Assembly: GCA_964613095.1 (NCBI GenBank)
Contig: CAZTFX010000029.1
Location: forward strand, 1-26,145
Source of the DNA: RGIG4576 sp964613095
GTDB lineage: Bacteria > Bacteroidota > Bacteroidia > Bacteroidales > Muribaculaceae
Length of the DNA: 26,145 nucleotides
Direction of reading: 5' to 3'
The stretch's first letter is position 1. Each line of letters begins with the position of its first letter. Position numbers and translations under genes: made by a program. Under the pieces are notes generated by a model. The model did no database searches. It saw only the letters and a list, made by a program, of their open reading frames with translations, and had not been told where the DNA came from. Below are positions 16,914-24,885 of this stretch, in pieces.

Positions 16914-19196
16914 TTATTTCACAAGAATCTTTTGGCTATATACGCCATTTACATTAAGAATATATACTCCATCCATAAGACCCGACGCGTCAATAGTGAT
17001 TTCATCACCTTGCATGCTTTCTCTCAACACCACTTGTCCCTGCATATTGTAGATGGAAACATCCATATTATCCGCTTCACCCAAGAACACGTTGAAACGC
17101 TTGCTTCCCAATGTAGATATCATTAAGCGATCTGTTTGTGCATTGATATCGGTAATACCGGACGTTGCACGGCGAATCACTTCTTTCAATCCTGCGTATG
17201 CATCAAATTTTCCTGCACCCCATTTTACCGGGTCGCCTGTAAAACCTATAACAGAAGCATCCTTTATGGCAGTCTGTTCAATAATTTCTTGTGCCTCTTG
17301 CACTGTTAAATTAGGATTTGCCTCAAGCCATAAAGCAATAGCTCCGGCAAGTGCCGGACTTGACATTGATGTACCGCGTTCCACATGCCAATAGTCCGGA
17401 CGGTCTTCCTCAAAATAAGAACCTTGCAAATCGGCATTTTCCAACTCTCCATACACCACATAATAAGAATTACTTGAAGAAATCACGGTTTCACCGGGTG
17501 TACACACTTGTGGAAGATTTCTACCATCGATCAATGTACCGTAAGATGAGAATAACGATACTTGTCCTTCTTCTCCCACTTTACTTTGATGGCTATAAAC
17601 CTTGCGATCCAGTGAAGCCCATTCAGTACGTGTTGTATAAGAACCTACAGCTATCACGTTTTTACCACAGGCAAAGTCATTGATTGAACCGTTACAACTG
17701 CCATCGGAAAAGCCCGGTACGTTATAGCTTGCAAAATCGGTATAATAACCATCCACGAAGCAGTCGATACGTTGTCCGTCTTTGCCCTCTATCTCAATAC
17801 CAAGCATATAATTGCCATCGGCATTTTTTTCGATATTGTCAAATGTAACATAATCCACAATCACATAATAACGTCCTGAATATGGGTCGATATCCGAACC
17901 AATTCCCACATAACCATTAAATGCCTTAGTGAAATTGGCATTTGAATAATCTCCGGCAGAAGTATAACCGGGAGTAGAATAGTAAATAGGAACTCCTCCT
18001 GTACTCTCACTTATAGGAATTGAGAATGCCACTGTTCCACGTTTCTTGTTGTAAACAATTACTTTTGCAGTAAATGGAGTTGCGTCGTTACTGTAAATAT
18101 CTATTGAGCCTTGGCGATAGTTATTGTATCCATAAGAACTCATGTCATACATAGGCTCTATAAACGTTTTCAACATTGCATCACCTGCCGTAAGAGTCTT
18201 GTTTAACGCAATCGGAAGGTCTCCTTCGTTACCTGCCGACAAACAAATAACAGCCTCTTCACCTGCAAGGTCAAGATATTGACTCATTACACCCTTTCCG
18301 TCATGAGAACCTATGTTTGACCCTAGCGACAAGTTGATTACAGCAGGTTGATCGTTATCATAAGCATAATTCAAGATATCCTCAACCCCCATAGCAATAA
18401 ACATGGTGTTCAAGTCACCGCATGAAGCCACTATATCACTTTCAGGAGCCACGCCATAGTAAGGATTATCACGTTCTTCGGCAACAACGATAACTTGAGT
18501 TAATTTCTCAGCCATATTCACCTTTCCCTTGTAACCTCCAGCCATGATTCCAAGTGTGTGTGAACCATGATAGTTATCGTAGGCATCGGTATAGAAATTG
18601 GACATTGTTTCACTTGTGTAAACATCACGATTATATCCTGTTGTGGCATAATCGTTGACATAAATGTGTGACAACTGCTTGATACGAGTACTTCCGTCTT
18701 CATTTCTGAAGTTGATGTGATGTGCGTCAAAACCGTTATCCACAATGCCTGCAATCACACCTTTCCCGGTATATGCTTGAGGCAGTCCCTCTCCGGCATG
18801 AATCTTATCCACGCCCATGCTTGCACGCACTTTGTCCATCTTTTGTGCCACAGGACGAGACAATTCAAGTTGCTTTACACTTGGTAATTGCGCCATGCGT
18901 TCAACATCATCCACCGGCATTGAAACCAATGCTATATCACCACGCACCGAGAACACATGCATGCCTTCGGCTTCGAGTTGTTCAGCTGTTGCACCGTCAC
19001 TCAATTTCACAAAACCCGTAATATGATTTTCAGGTACACCAAGTTTACTCAAAGCCTTCATTTGAGCCTGATAGCTTGGCAACTGTTGCATTTTGTGACT
19101 ACGTAGAGTTGTACGGCTACGCATATCAAGTTTTGACTGAGCCATTCCTGAAACAGCAACACCCAAAGCCAACAAAACAATGTGAAATTTCTTCAT
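16914..19196 (-). CDS. T9SS-exported subtilisin-like (S8) serine protease
   Basis: 760 residues. The signal peptide (about 1-19, ending VSGMAQ) is followed by a propeptide-like region of about 110 residues. The S8 catalytic residues are all present: D153 in GIVDNGFD, H213 in GSHTLGIMAGG, oxyanion N323 in LSAGNEGD and S610 in GTSMSSPALAG. Between N323 and S610 there are 287 residues, far more than in compact subtilisins. These include a beta-rich insert (IDIYSNDATPFTAKVIVYN … YYVIVDYVTF … IDCFVDGYYTDF). The last 80 residues (from about 681, ending DGVYILNVNGVYSQKILVK) form a T9SS type A sorting tail. The protease should act at the cell surface or in the medium. It sits between the propeller-protein gene and the LRR gene; the 11-base gap to the latter suggests a shared transcript and possibly a shared complex or a processing relationship. 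Confidence 0.92.
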   Translation of the reverse strand: MKKFHIVLLALGVAVSGMAQSKLDMRSRTTLRSHKMQQLPSYQAQMKALSKLGVPENHITGFVKLSDGATAEQLEAEGMHVFSVRGDIALVSMPVDDVERMAQLPSVKQLELSRPVAQKMDKVRASMGVDKIHAGEGLPQAYTGKGVIAGIVDNGFDAHHINFRNEDGSTRIKQLSHIYVNDYATTGYNRDVYTSETMSNFYTDAYDNYHGSHTLGIMAGGYKGKVNMAEKLTQVIVVAEERDNPYYGVAPESDIVASCGDLNTMFIAMGVEDILNYAYDNDQPAVINLSLGSNIGSHDGKGVMSQYLDLAGEEAVICLSAGNEGDLPIALNKTLTAGDAMLKTFIEPMYDMSSYGYNNYRQGSIDIYSNDATPFTAKVIVYNKKRGTVAFSIPISESTGGVPIYYSTPGYTSAGDYSNANFTKAFNGYVGIGSDIDPYSGRYYVIVDYVTFDNIEKNADGNYMLGIEIEGKDGQRIDCFVDGYYTDFASYNVPGFSDGSCNGSINDFACGKNVIAVGSYTTRTEWASLDRKVYSHQSKVGEEGQVSLFSSYGTLIDGRNLPQVCTPGETVISSSNSYYVVYGELENADLQGSYFEEDRPDYWHVERGTSMSSPALAGAIALWLEANPNLTVQEAQEIIEQTAIKDASVIGFTGDPVKWGAGKFDAYAGLKEVIRRATSGITDINAQTDRLMISTLGSKRFNVFLGEADNMDVSIYNMQGQVVLRESMQGDEITIDASGLMDGVYILNVNGVYSQKILVK

Positions 19197-19230
19197 TTTA
19201 TCTATAATTGAAATAGTTCTTTTTTACTAC

Positions 19231-19272
19231 AAAATGGAGGGAACACCACAATCATGACATTCCTTCCATTTT
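19231..19272 (-). terminator. Candidate hairpin terminator or attenuator between propeller and protease genes
   Basis: 19231-19243 pairs with 19260-19272 over 13 bp with one wobble. On the minus strand the 3' arm ends in CCATTTTG, a short T tract, so termination may be partial. It lies inside the 134-base gap preceding the protease start. Confidence 0.35.
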
Positions 19273-19298
19273 TATTATTTCTAAAATCATAAGGGACA

Positions 19299-19320
19299 TT
19301 AAAGTCCTTAAAGACTTTAA
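19299..19320. repeat. 8-bp inverted repeat just after the propeller-protein stop codon
   Basis: TTAAAGTC (19299-19306) and GACTTTAA (19313-19320) are exact reverse complements around CTTAAA, about 10 bases past the stop of the propeller gene. No T tract follows on the minus strand; it may stabilise the 3' end of the mRNA. Confidence 0.4.
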
Positions 19321-19330
19321 CTCCTAACTA

Positions 19331-22300
19331 TTAAAGCACCACTTTAGTTGTTTTGCCTCCTTGCTTCTTGATAAAGATTCCGTTTTCCGGATTGGTAACC
19401 TTCACACCTTGCAAGTTGTAATATTCAACAGGTGCATTAGTATCAGCATTAATTGCATCGATTGCAGAAGATTCTGTAACATCAAACGCATACTTGCTTG
19501 CTGCCTTAGTTGTAAACGCTTCAGTACGTGGAAGAGCAAATCCCTTCATCCATTCACCTGAGTTACCGCAGATGTATATGTTTCCTGCAAGATCCCAAGC
19601 GATATCATAGCAGTTTGTACCGATACCGTGAGTAATCTTAGTCTTTTCTGTCAACTCTACGCTTCCATCTTCATTATAAACCAAGTCATATATAGAGAAT
19701 GTCGTTTTAGAAGTTGCGATAGCAATTTGCTTTCCGTCAGGAGAAATACGGATACCACCACCGCCACGTACTATGCCACCCTCTCCTTCGAAGTAACGTT
19801 GTTCGCCGTTAGCATCTACATAAATCAATGCAGGTTCTGTGTCTGATGGAGTACCACGATATTGACAATACCAAACACCTCCTTGATTGTCATACTCAAC
19901 ATTTGTTACTTGAGGAGCAATTGTATAACCGGAAAGTGTTTCAATTTTAGTAGGAGTTGGCAAAACATCGGCTTCTCCAAGAGCATATTCATCTACACGA
20001 GAACCTGAAGCATTGAAACCAAACACACCCTTATTGGCGGCAATTGTCATAAGTTTCAAATCTTCGCCGGCACCCTTAATATCCATACCGATATTACCTG
20101 CTGCAAGGAATCCGTCTGCAGTGTGATATTCGTATGTATCAGCATTCAATTCACCACCTGCAAGAAGTGATGTGAATTTATTATTCTTCACAAGGTCGTC
20201 GTGACTTGGAGCATATAGTATATAGTCACCGGCATTGTTACAACGAGAAACGAAGATACGTCCGTCTTCTGCTACACGTACACGAGCAAGGTCAGCTCCA
20301 TAAGAGATGAATGTGTAAGTCAAATCACTCATAAATGCATATTTACCTGTTACCTCATTCACAACACTTTCCATCGCAGGTGTAAAGATATAAAGACCTA
20401 CACCACCATTTGCTGCTTGATAGTATTTAGTATTTGATGTTGTCATACCTTCAGTTACATATACGTGACCGAATGCAGGGCTTTCCATATTATTGTCAAC
20501 ATCTACGCCACGTGGGTGATAGAATTGAACTTTATGGAATTCTTCCATTGCTGTCTTTTCGGTTCCGGCTACTTCCACTTCCCAAGTGTAGGAACCGACC
20601 TCAAGTTCAGCAAGAGCTATTTCAGTTGTGTGAGCACCCTTAGCAGTTTCACCGGCAACTTTAGCAACAACAGTACCTGTAGCATCAACAACTTTCACTG
20701 CCACTGATGTCGCCTCTGTATTCAATGAATAGTTAACATTTAATTTACCTTCAACCACTTCACTGCTTAGAGCATATGCAAATGGATTAGCTGTTCCTTC
20801 CGCAGGGGTTACACTTGTTACAAGAGCAACGATACGCACCTTGGTTGTTCCGTTTACAGTAATAGTATAAACACCTTCTGTTGCCTTAACTTCTTTATTA
20901 TCAACCAAAACTGTTGCGTTTACGCCTTCAGCTAAAGTGAAGTTCACTTTTGTATCAGCAATTACGTTCAATCCGTTTGCCCAATCTGCATAATCTTTGC
21001 CTTCTACTGCTACCGAAACAACAGAGTTTTCTAAACCTTCAGCCATCGCAAAAGTCACAGCATATTCTTCCGGTTTTTCATTTATAAACACCTTGATGTA
21101 ATCACCATTTGCAAGGGTCCAATCCGAATTTGAAAGATTTGTTACATACAAACCGTTGCAATAAATTGCGGCAGGTGCATTATAACTCTTTGTCATCACA
21201 TACAAACGATGAGCCTCTTCGCCATTATTGAAACCGATCTTATTTTCACCCTTTACAAGATAAACTTGATCGCGAGTAGTGGCATTCGTCATAGAACTAT
21301 AAGAATAGCATTCATCGTCGATGTAAACAATAGCATTATTGTCATAAACGATTTCGTTAGCAACAATCACAATAGTAGTTCCATCGCTTGGTATGTTAAT
21401 AGTAGTTCCATAAGAGCTATCATATCCATAACTGTTTGCCTCATTGCCATTTACTAAAACTGAGGTAATTTTACAACCCGCAGCCTTAGTTACAGTGATA
21501 GAAGCAGAATTTTCACTTACTTCAATTTCATTATCACCGGCAACTAAATTAAGAACATTAGAGTTAGCGTCTTTTACTACCACACATTCAGGATGTTCTA
21601 CCGATATCGTAACTTTGAATGTTGAATATTTATGAGCACCAATAACTATATTTGAAGCAGCTTTTACAATAAATTCATATTCAGAAGAAGAGTTATACCA
21701 ATTAGAAGGAACTTCTCCATTAATTGTAAACGAATCAATTGCATAATTAACATTGTCAAGCAATAATTTGATTGTCTTACCCAATTTAACTTTTATATTG
21801 CCATCAGCGTCAGGAGTAACAGTTTCTCCATCAACAGTAATACCGGTTAATGCTTCTTTAGACTCTTCGGTAGCAAAAGCAACATTTACAACAACTTCTT
21901 CATCCGGGAATTCTGTTTTAATATCAACAACACTTCCATCTTTAACATATAGATACCAAGATCCATATTCTTCTGTTACCTCAGTTCCATCTACTGTAAC
22001 TTTATAGAAAGTACTTTCATAATTTGGTGACAAATTAAATGGAGATTCCATATCAGGAATAAACTTAACTTCATTTTCTCCATCTACCAATGTTACACGT
22101 TCATTTGTAGAAGACATTTGAAGTCCGCCAATATTTGCAGCATTATCAACTGTAATCTTACAAGTGGCTGTACGTGCCTCGGCTAAAGCTACTGAAGTAA
22201 CTATATACTTTTGAGAATAACTGTCTTCTGTTGGTGATTCATAGATAGATACCATACCATAAGATATACTTTGAGTAGTTCCGGCTGCATTCACAACCGA

Positions 22301-22525
22301 TTTCAATAAAGCACCTTCTTTTGCATTAATATAAATTGTGGTATAATTACCAACAGTCAAATCAAATGTGTTATCACCTGCAACAAGTGTTTGTTCCACA
22401 TAGTTAAGTTGAACACTCACACGATTTGGATCATCCACATTAATTGTAACGGACGCGGCTTTTGCCGTAAATGACATTACTACTGCCATTACAGCCATCA
22501 TTAAAAATGAGTAAAGTTTTTTCAT
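19331..22525 (-). CDS. Large secreted beta-domain and propeller protein with T9SS-type C-terminal tail
   Basis: 1064 residues. Signal peptide at about 1-23 (FLMMAVMAVVMSFTAKAA). Residues about 24-560 are a series of small beta domains that repeat a V-x-I…L-V-x-G-x-N pattern (LVAGDNTFDL, LVDGENEVKF, LVAGDNEIEV, LVKGENKIGF). A segment resembling a FlgD/Ig-like beta fold follows (VNYSLNTEATSVAVKVVDATGTVV). From H670 (HPRGVDVDNN) to about 1010 the sequence looks like an NHL/WD-type propeller, with blades such as GRIFVSRCNNAGDYILY and DIAWDLAGNIYICGNSG. The last 30 residues (YYNLQGVKV … GIFIKKQGGKTTKVVL) match the short T9SS-type tail common in Muribaculaceae and Prevotella proteins. I do not recognise a named function; binding of polysaccharide or protein is conceivable. 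It heads the surface-protein cluster, and no promoter is visible between it and the protease. Confidence 0.82.
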   Translation of the reverse strand: MKKLYSFLMMAVMAVVMSFTAKAASVTINVDDPNRVSVQLNYVEQTLVAGDNTFDLTVGNYTTIYINAKEGALLKSVVNAAGTTQSISYGMVSIYESPTEDSYSQKYIVTSVALAEARTATCKITVDNAANIGGLQMSSTNERVTLVDGENEVKFIPDMESPFNLSPNYESTFYKVTVDGTEVTEEYGSWYLYVKDGSVVDIKTEFPDEEVVVNVAFATEESKEALTGITVDGETVTPDADGNIKVKLGKTIKLLLDNVNYAIDSFTINGEVPSNWYNSSSEYEFIVKAASNIVIGAHKYSTFKVTISVEHPECVVVKDANSNVLNLVAGDNEIEVSENSASITVTKAAGCKITSVLVNGNEANSYGYDSSYGTTINIPSDGTTIVIVANEIVYDNNAIVYIDDECYSYSSMTNATTRDQVYLVKGENKIGFNNGEEAHRLYVMTKSYNAPAAIYCNGLYVTNLSNSDWTLANGDYIKVFINEKPEEYAVTFAMAEGLENSVVSVAVEGKDYADWANGLNVIADTKVNFTLAEGVNATVLVDNKEVKATEGVYTITVNGTTKVRIVALVTSVTPAEGTANPFAYALSSEVVEGKLNVNYSLNTEATSVAVKVVDATGTVVAKVAGETAKGAHTTEIALAELEVGSYTWEVEVAGTEKTAMEEFHKVQFYHPRGVDVDNNMESPAFGHVYVTEGMTTSNTKYYQAANGGVGLYIFTPAMESVVNEVTGKYAFMSDLTYTFISYGADLARVRVAEDGRIFVSRCNNAGDYILYAPSHDDLVKNNKFTSLLAGGELNADTYEYHTADGFLAAGNIGMDIKGAGEDLKLMTIAANKGVFGFNASGSRVDEYALGEADVLPTPTKIETLSGYTIAPQVTNVEYDNQGGVWYCQYRGTPSDTEPALIYVDANGEQRYFEGEGGIVRGGGGIRISPDGKQIAIATSKTTFSIYDLVYNEDGSVELTEKTKITHGIGTNCYDIAWDLAGNIYICGNSGEWMKGFALPRTEAFTTKAASKYAFDVTESSAIDAINADTNAPVEYYNLQGVKVTNPENGIFIKKQGGKTTKVVL

Positions 22526-22680
22526 CTATTTAAAATTTTAAAATTATTAATTCCTAATATTCGATATTCATCTTTAACTCTGCACAAGTTTTAAAAAAAC
22601 AACTAAACAGGAGTGAATATTCCTTTTGTTTTAAGTCCGGAAGATAACTCTTTCTACCTAAAGACCAACAAAATAGGTTG

Positions 22681-22688
22681 CAAATATA
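22681..22688 (-). promoter_or_regulatory. Candidate -7 box (TATATTTG) for the surface-protein cluster
   Basis: The minus-strand TATATTTG matches TAnnTTTG. It would give a 5' untranslated leader of about 150 bases before the ATG at 22525. A TTTTG lies closer than the normal spacing, so the -33 element is uncertain. Confidence 0.4.
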
Positions 22689-22783
22689 CACAAATTATTA
22701 CAAAATTTACGTTTTTTCTTAAAAAATCTCAAAAACTCCCCAATTTCATCTACAATCTCTCACATTACCCCCATAAACACAAA

Positions 22784-22969
22784 ATGTGGTTATTTGGAAA
22801 TTTAGTGATTATCCAAGAGCAAACAGAGGGTATAGAGGTGGAAACTATAACCGACTATAGCAAGATAACAACCACCAGCGAAGAGAAACGCAGCAAAGGG
22901 AAGCCCATTGATACCTTCTTTATTGGCATAGCGTTAGGCGTTATCCTACTTTTTGTCCAACCTGCCTAA
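22784..22969 (+). CDS. Possible small single-pass membrane protein (61 residues)
   Basis: From ATG 22784 the frame encodes MWLFGNLVIIQEQTEGIEVET, then a charged middle with Thr/Lys/Glu (about 20-42) and a hydrophobic C-terminal segment (TFFIGIALGVILLFVQPA, about 44-61) that could span the membrane. The frame stays open upstream to 22613, but that part is AT-rich, overlaps the leader of the opposite gene and looks non-coding, so I start at 22784. Base composition rises within the proposed coding part, which supports it weakly. No relatives recognised and no Shine-Dalgarno site. It lies between the propeller-gene promoter region and the tRNA-Phe terminator. Confidence 0.4.
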   Translation: MWLFGNLVIIQEQTEGIEVETITDYSKITTTSEEKRSKGKPIDTFFIGIALGVILLFVQPA

Positions 22970-23008
22970 ATTTCGCGATATACCTATACATTAAGTTTAA
23001 ATAAACGA

Positions 23009-23042
23009 AAAACACCCGAAAAATACCGCTTTCGGGTGTTTT
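23009..23042 (-). terminator. Terminator of the tRNA-Phe transcript
   Basis: A 13-bp perfect stem (23009-23021 with 23030-23042, eight-base loop) is followed on the minus strand by TTTCGTTTATTT. It lies 43 bases beyond the tRNA 3' end. Confidence 0.75.
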
Positions 23043-23084
23043 GGGGTGTTAATTTTACAAAATCTTGATTTCTAAGGTATTTTG

Positions 23085-23157
23085 TGGTGCCACCAGGAAT
23101 CGAACCGGGGACACAAGGATTTTCAGTCCTTTGCTCTACCAACTGAGCTATGACACC
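23085..23157 (-). tRNA. tRNA-Phe (anticodon GAA)
   Basis: A 73-base minus-strand cloverleaf. The 7-bp acceptor stem pairs GGTGTCA with TGGCACC with one G-T pair. The D arm holds AGCTCAGTTGGTAGAGC. The anticodon arm is AAGGA-CTGAAAA-TCCTT with GAA at the anticodon. The T arm is CCCCGGTTCGATTCCTGG with the TTCGA loop. The discriminator base is A, and CCA is not encoded in full (ACA follows). It has a canonical promoter upstream and a terminator downstream, so it is a single-gene transcription unit. Confidence 0.97.
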
Positions 23158-23175
23158 ATCGTTGTTTTGCGAGTG

Positions 23176-23206
23176 CAAAGTTAAGATGTTTTTTTTAATT
23201 ATACAA
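23176..23206 (-). promoter_or_regulatory. Promoter of tRNA-Phe
   Basis: The minus-strand TAACTTTG (complement of 23176-23183) lies exactly 20 bases after a TTG (complement of 23204-23206) and 18 bases before the tRNA 5' end at 23157: a canonical Bacteroidota promoter. Confidence 0.75.
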
Positions 23207-23573
23207 GTGTTTGTGTTACTTTTTTGAAAAATATTTTTTGAATATATAAAAATATGTATCTGAATCTCTATGTTGTAATTTTAGGAAGTGTTGTAGGCAT
23301 GGTTTATATGGAGAATCGTGTGCTCTAATTGTGGCTATTTAGGGTTGTCTTTGAACTTTGGGGTGGGAAAGGTGTTTTTGTTGTAGAATTAGGGGAGGGA
23401 AAAGAATTATTTCTATGAAATGAGTGTAATGAGAAAAATATTTTGAAAATTTTTAAATCAAAAATGAACTTTTCAAGAACTCCCGATGTTTTATATACAA
23501 AGAAAATTGATTCATAATGATGTTAGTTAATTAAAGGCATTTCTGTTAAGTTTCAATATCTCTCGATGATGTG
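23207..23573. other. Gene-free AT-rich stretch between tRNA-Phe and the nuclease gene
   Basis: No credible coding frame, tRNA or repeat. It holds a G-rich, purine-biased patch at about 23345-23405 and only very short ORFs (for example 24 residues at 23254-23328). It leads into the structured hairpin at 23574-23621, so an unannotated small RNA here is possible. Confidence 0.4.
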
Positions 23574-23621
23574 GGACGTGCGTAGTGATACTGTGAAGTA
23601 TGTGGACGCCGTCCTTTTTTT
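23574..23621 (+). terminator. Orphan structured intrinsic terminator, possible 3' end of a small RNA
   Basis: A nested stem pairs 23574-23578 with 23610-23614 (GGACG/CGTCC), 23580-23583 with 23606-23609 (GCGT/ACGC), and 23588-23592 with 23597-23601 (ATACT/AGTAT). It is capped by a GTGA (GNRA-type) tetraloop and followed directly by seven T at 23615-23621. It ends a + strand transcript, yet no + strand gene lies upstream within 600 bases except the doubtful 61-residue ORF. Confidence 0.55.
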
Positions 23622-23685
23622 CTGTGTATTTGGAACTTTTGCAAAATAATTTTATCAATCATATACCATTGTAAAATAAATTCAT

Positions 23686-23693
23686 TATTTTTG
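23686..23693 (+). promoter_or_regulatory. Candidate -7 box (TATTTTTG) of the nuclease gene
   Basis: TATTTTTG fits TAnnTTTG, 41 bases before the ATG at 23735. The nearest TTG (23669-23671) is only 14 bases away, shorter than usual. Confidence 0.4.
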
Positions 23694-23734
23694 TTTTACA
23701 CAATAATATAAATAAGACAAAAGACTTCTGAACA

Positions 23735-24829
23735 ATGAGTATGAGTAAAGCAATAAACATATTAGATAAAGACTACCAACTATGGATTCAAGAGCTGTGC
23801 AAGCGTTATCGCCAAAGCCAAATTAAGGCTGCGATACGTGTAAATCAAGAAATGCTTCTGTTTTATTGGTCTGTAGGGCAAGATATTGTAAATTTAAAAG
23901 CAGAAAGTAAATGGGGTAGTAAATTTATGACAAATTTAAGTCGAGATCTTAAAGAGCAAATGCCTGAGTCTAATAGCTTTTCACCTACCAATCTATTGTA
24001 TATGAAGAATTTTTTCTTGATGTACAGATCTTTATTAAAAATCACTCCTCAACCTGAGGATCGATTGTGTAGTGAAGAGATTACTCCCCAAGTTGAGGAG
24101 CAATTAAAGGTGAATATCTATTCTATTCCGTGGGGGCATCACAAATTGTTGATAGACAAATTCCTAAACGCACCCCAAAAAGCAATATTCTATATCCGCC
24201 AAACTATAGAAAATGGGTGGAGTCGATCAATGTTGCTAAACTTTATCAATACTGATTTGTATGAGAGACAAGGTAATGCATTGACCAATTTTCAGAATAC
24301 GTTACCTAAAATTTCAAGTGAATTAGCTCAAGAATTGACCAAAGATCCATATAATTTTGCATTTACAGGTATTACTCAACCATACAACGAACGTATTCTC
24401 AAAGATGCGTTACTGAATAATGTCACCCAATTCTTAACAGAATTGGGAACCGGTTTTGCTTATGTGGGAAAGGAGTTCCGTCTGCAAGTGGGACAGACTG
24501 AAAACTTCATCGATTTGCTTTTCTACAATCTTAATCTATCGTGTTACGTTGTGATTGAAGTGAAGATTGGTAAGTTTGAATTTAGCGACATCGGTCAATT
24601 GGGAGGCTATGTAGTAGCATGTAATCACCAACTCAGAAAAGAAGGTCGAGACAACCCAACCATCGGCTTGCTTATATGCAAAGAGAAAGATCGTGTGCAA
24701 GCTCAATACGCATTGGAGTCAAGCAGTCAACCGTTAGGAATTTCAGAATATGACCTTGAAAAATTCTATCCCGAGAAAGTGGAAGGCACAATCCCAACTG
24801 TCGAGGAGATTGAAGCAAAATTGAGTTAG
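23735..24829 (+). CDS. YhcG / DUF1016-type PD-(D/E)XK nuclease
   Basis: 364 residues, complete for the family. The N-terminal DUF1016 helical domain (about 15-180) shows IKAAIRVNQEMLLFYWSVGQDIV, GSKFMTNLSRDLK, PWGHHKLLIDK and AIFYIRQTIENGWSRSML. The C-terminal nuclease domain has LGTGFAYVGKEFRLQVG, then D260 in FIDLLFYN and E275-x-K277 in YVVIEVKIGKFEFSDIGQLGGYV, an intact PD-(D/E)XK core. Homologues include E. coli YhcG; they often sit beside restriction-modification and other mobile genes, and the cellular function is not settled. The ATG at 23735 is used; another ATG two codons on is possible. The stop is 56 bases before the helicase start on the same strand, so the two may be co-transcribed. 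Possibly part of a defence or mobile cluster continuing beyond the window. Confidence 0.9.
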   Translation: MSMSKAINILDKDYQLWIQELCKRYRQSQIKAAIRVNQEMLLFYWSVGQDIVNLKAESKWGSKFMTNLSRDLKEQMPESNSFSPTNLLYMKNFFLMYRSLLKITPQPEDRLCSEEITPQVEEQLKVNIYSIPWGHHKLLIDKFLNAPQKAIFYIRQTIENGWSRSMLLNFINTDLYERQGNALTNFQNTLPKISSELAQELTKDPYNFAFTGITQPYNERILKDALLNNVTQFLTELGTGFAYVGKEFRLQVGQTENFIDLLFYNLNLSCYVVIEVKIGKFEFSDIGQLGGYVVACNHQLRKEGRDNPTIGLLICKEKDRVQAQYALESSSQPLGISEYDLEKFYPEKVEGTIPTVEEIEAKLS

Positions 24830-24871
24830 AATGCAACCTGAAAAATAAAGAACAACGTAGTTATTAAATTT

Positions 24872-24879
24872 TAACTTTG
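24872..24879 (+). promoter_or_regulatory. Candidate -7 box (TAACTTTG) just before the helicase gene
   Basis: TAACTTTG matches TAnnTTTG but lies only six bases before the ATG at 24886, which would make the transcript nearly leaderless, and no TTG is correctly spaced upstream. It may be coincidental. Confidence 0.25.
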
Positions 24880-24885
24880 AATTTT

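Noticed and set aside
22613..22783. N-terminal extension of the small membrane ORF to 118 residues
   Set aside because: This part lies over the leader and promoter of the propeller gene and has a non-coding composition (poly-Lys/Phe runs from AT-rich DNA).
23085..23157. tRNA-Phe as attachment site of an integrated element
   Set aside because: I found no direct repeat of the tRNA 3' end elsewhere in the window and no integrase gene.
22984..23178. 64-residue minus-strand frame MHSQNNDGVIAQLVEQRTENPCVPG…
   Set aside because: It is a read-through of the tRNA-Phe gene; the AQLVEQRTENPCVPGSIPGG string is a well-known spurious translation of tRNA sequence.
23254..23328. 24-residue hydrophobic ORF upstream of the nuclease gene
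   Set aside because: Too short, in AT-rich sequence, with no start signal; chance occurrence is likely.
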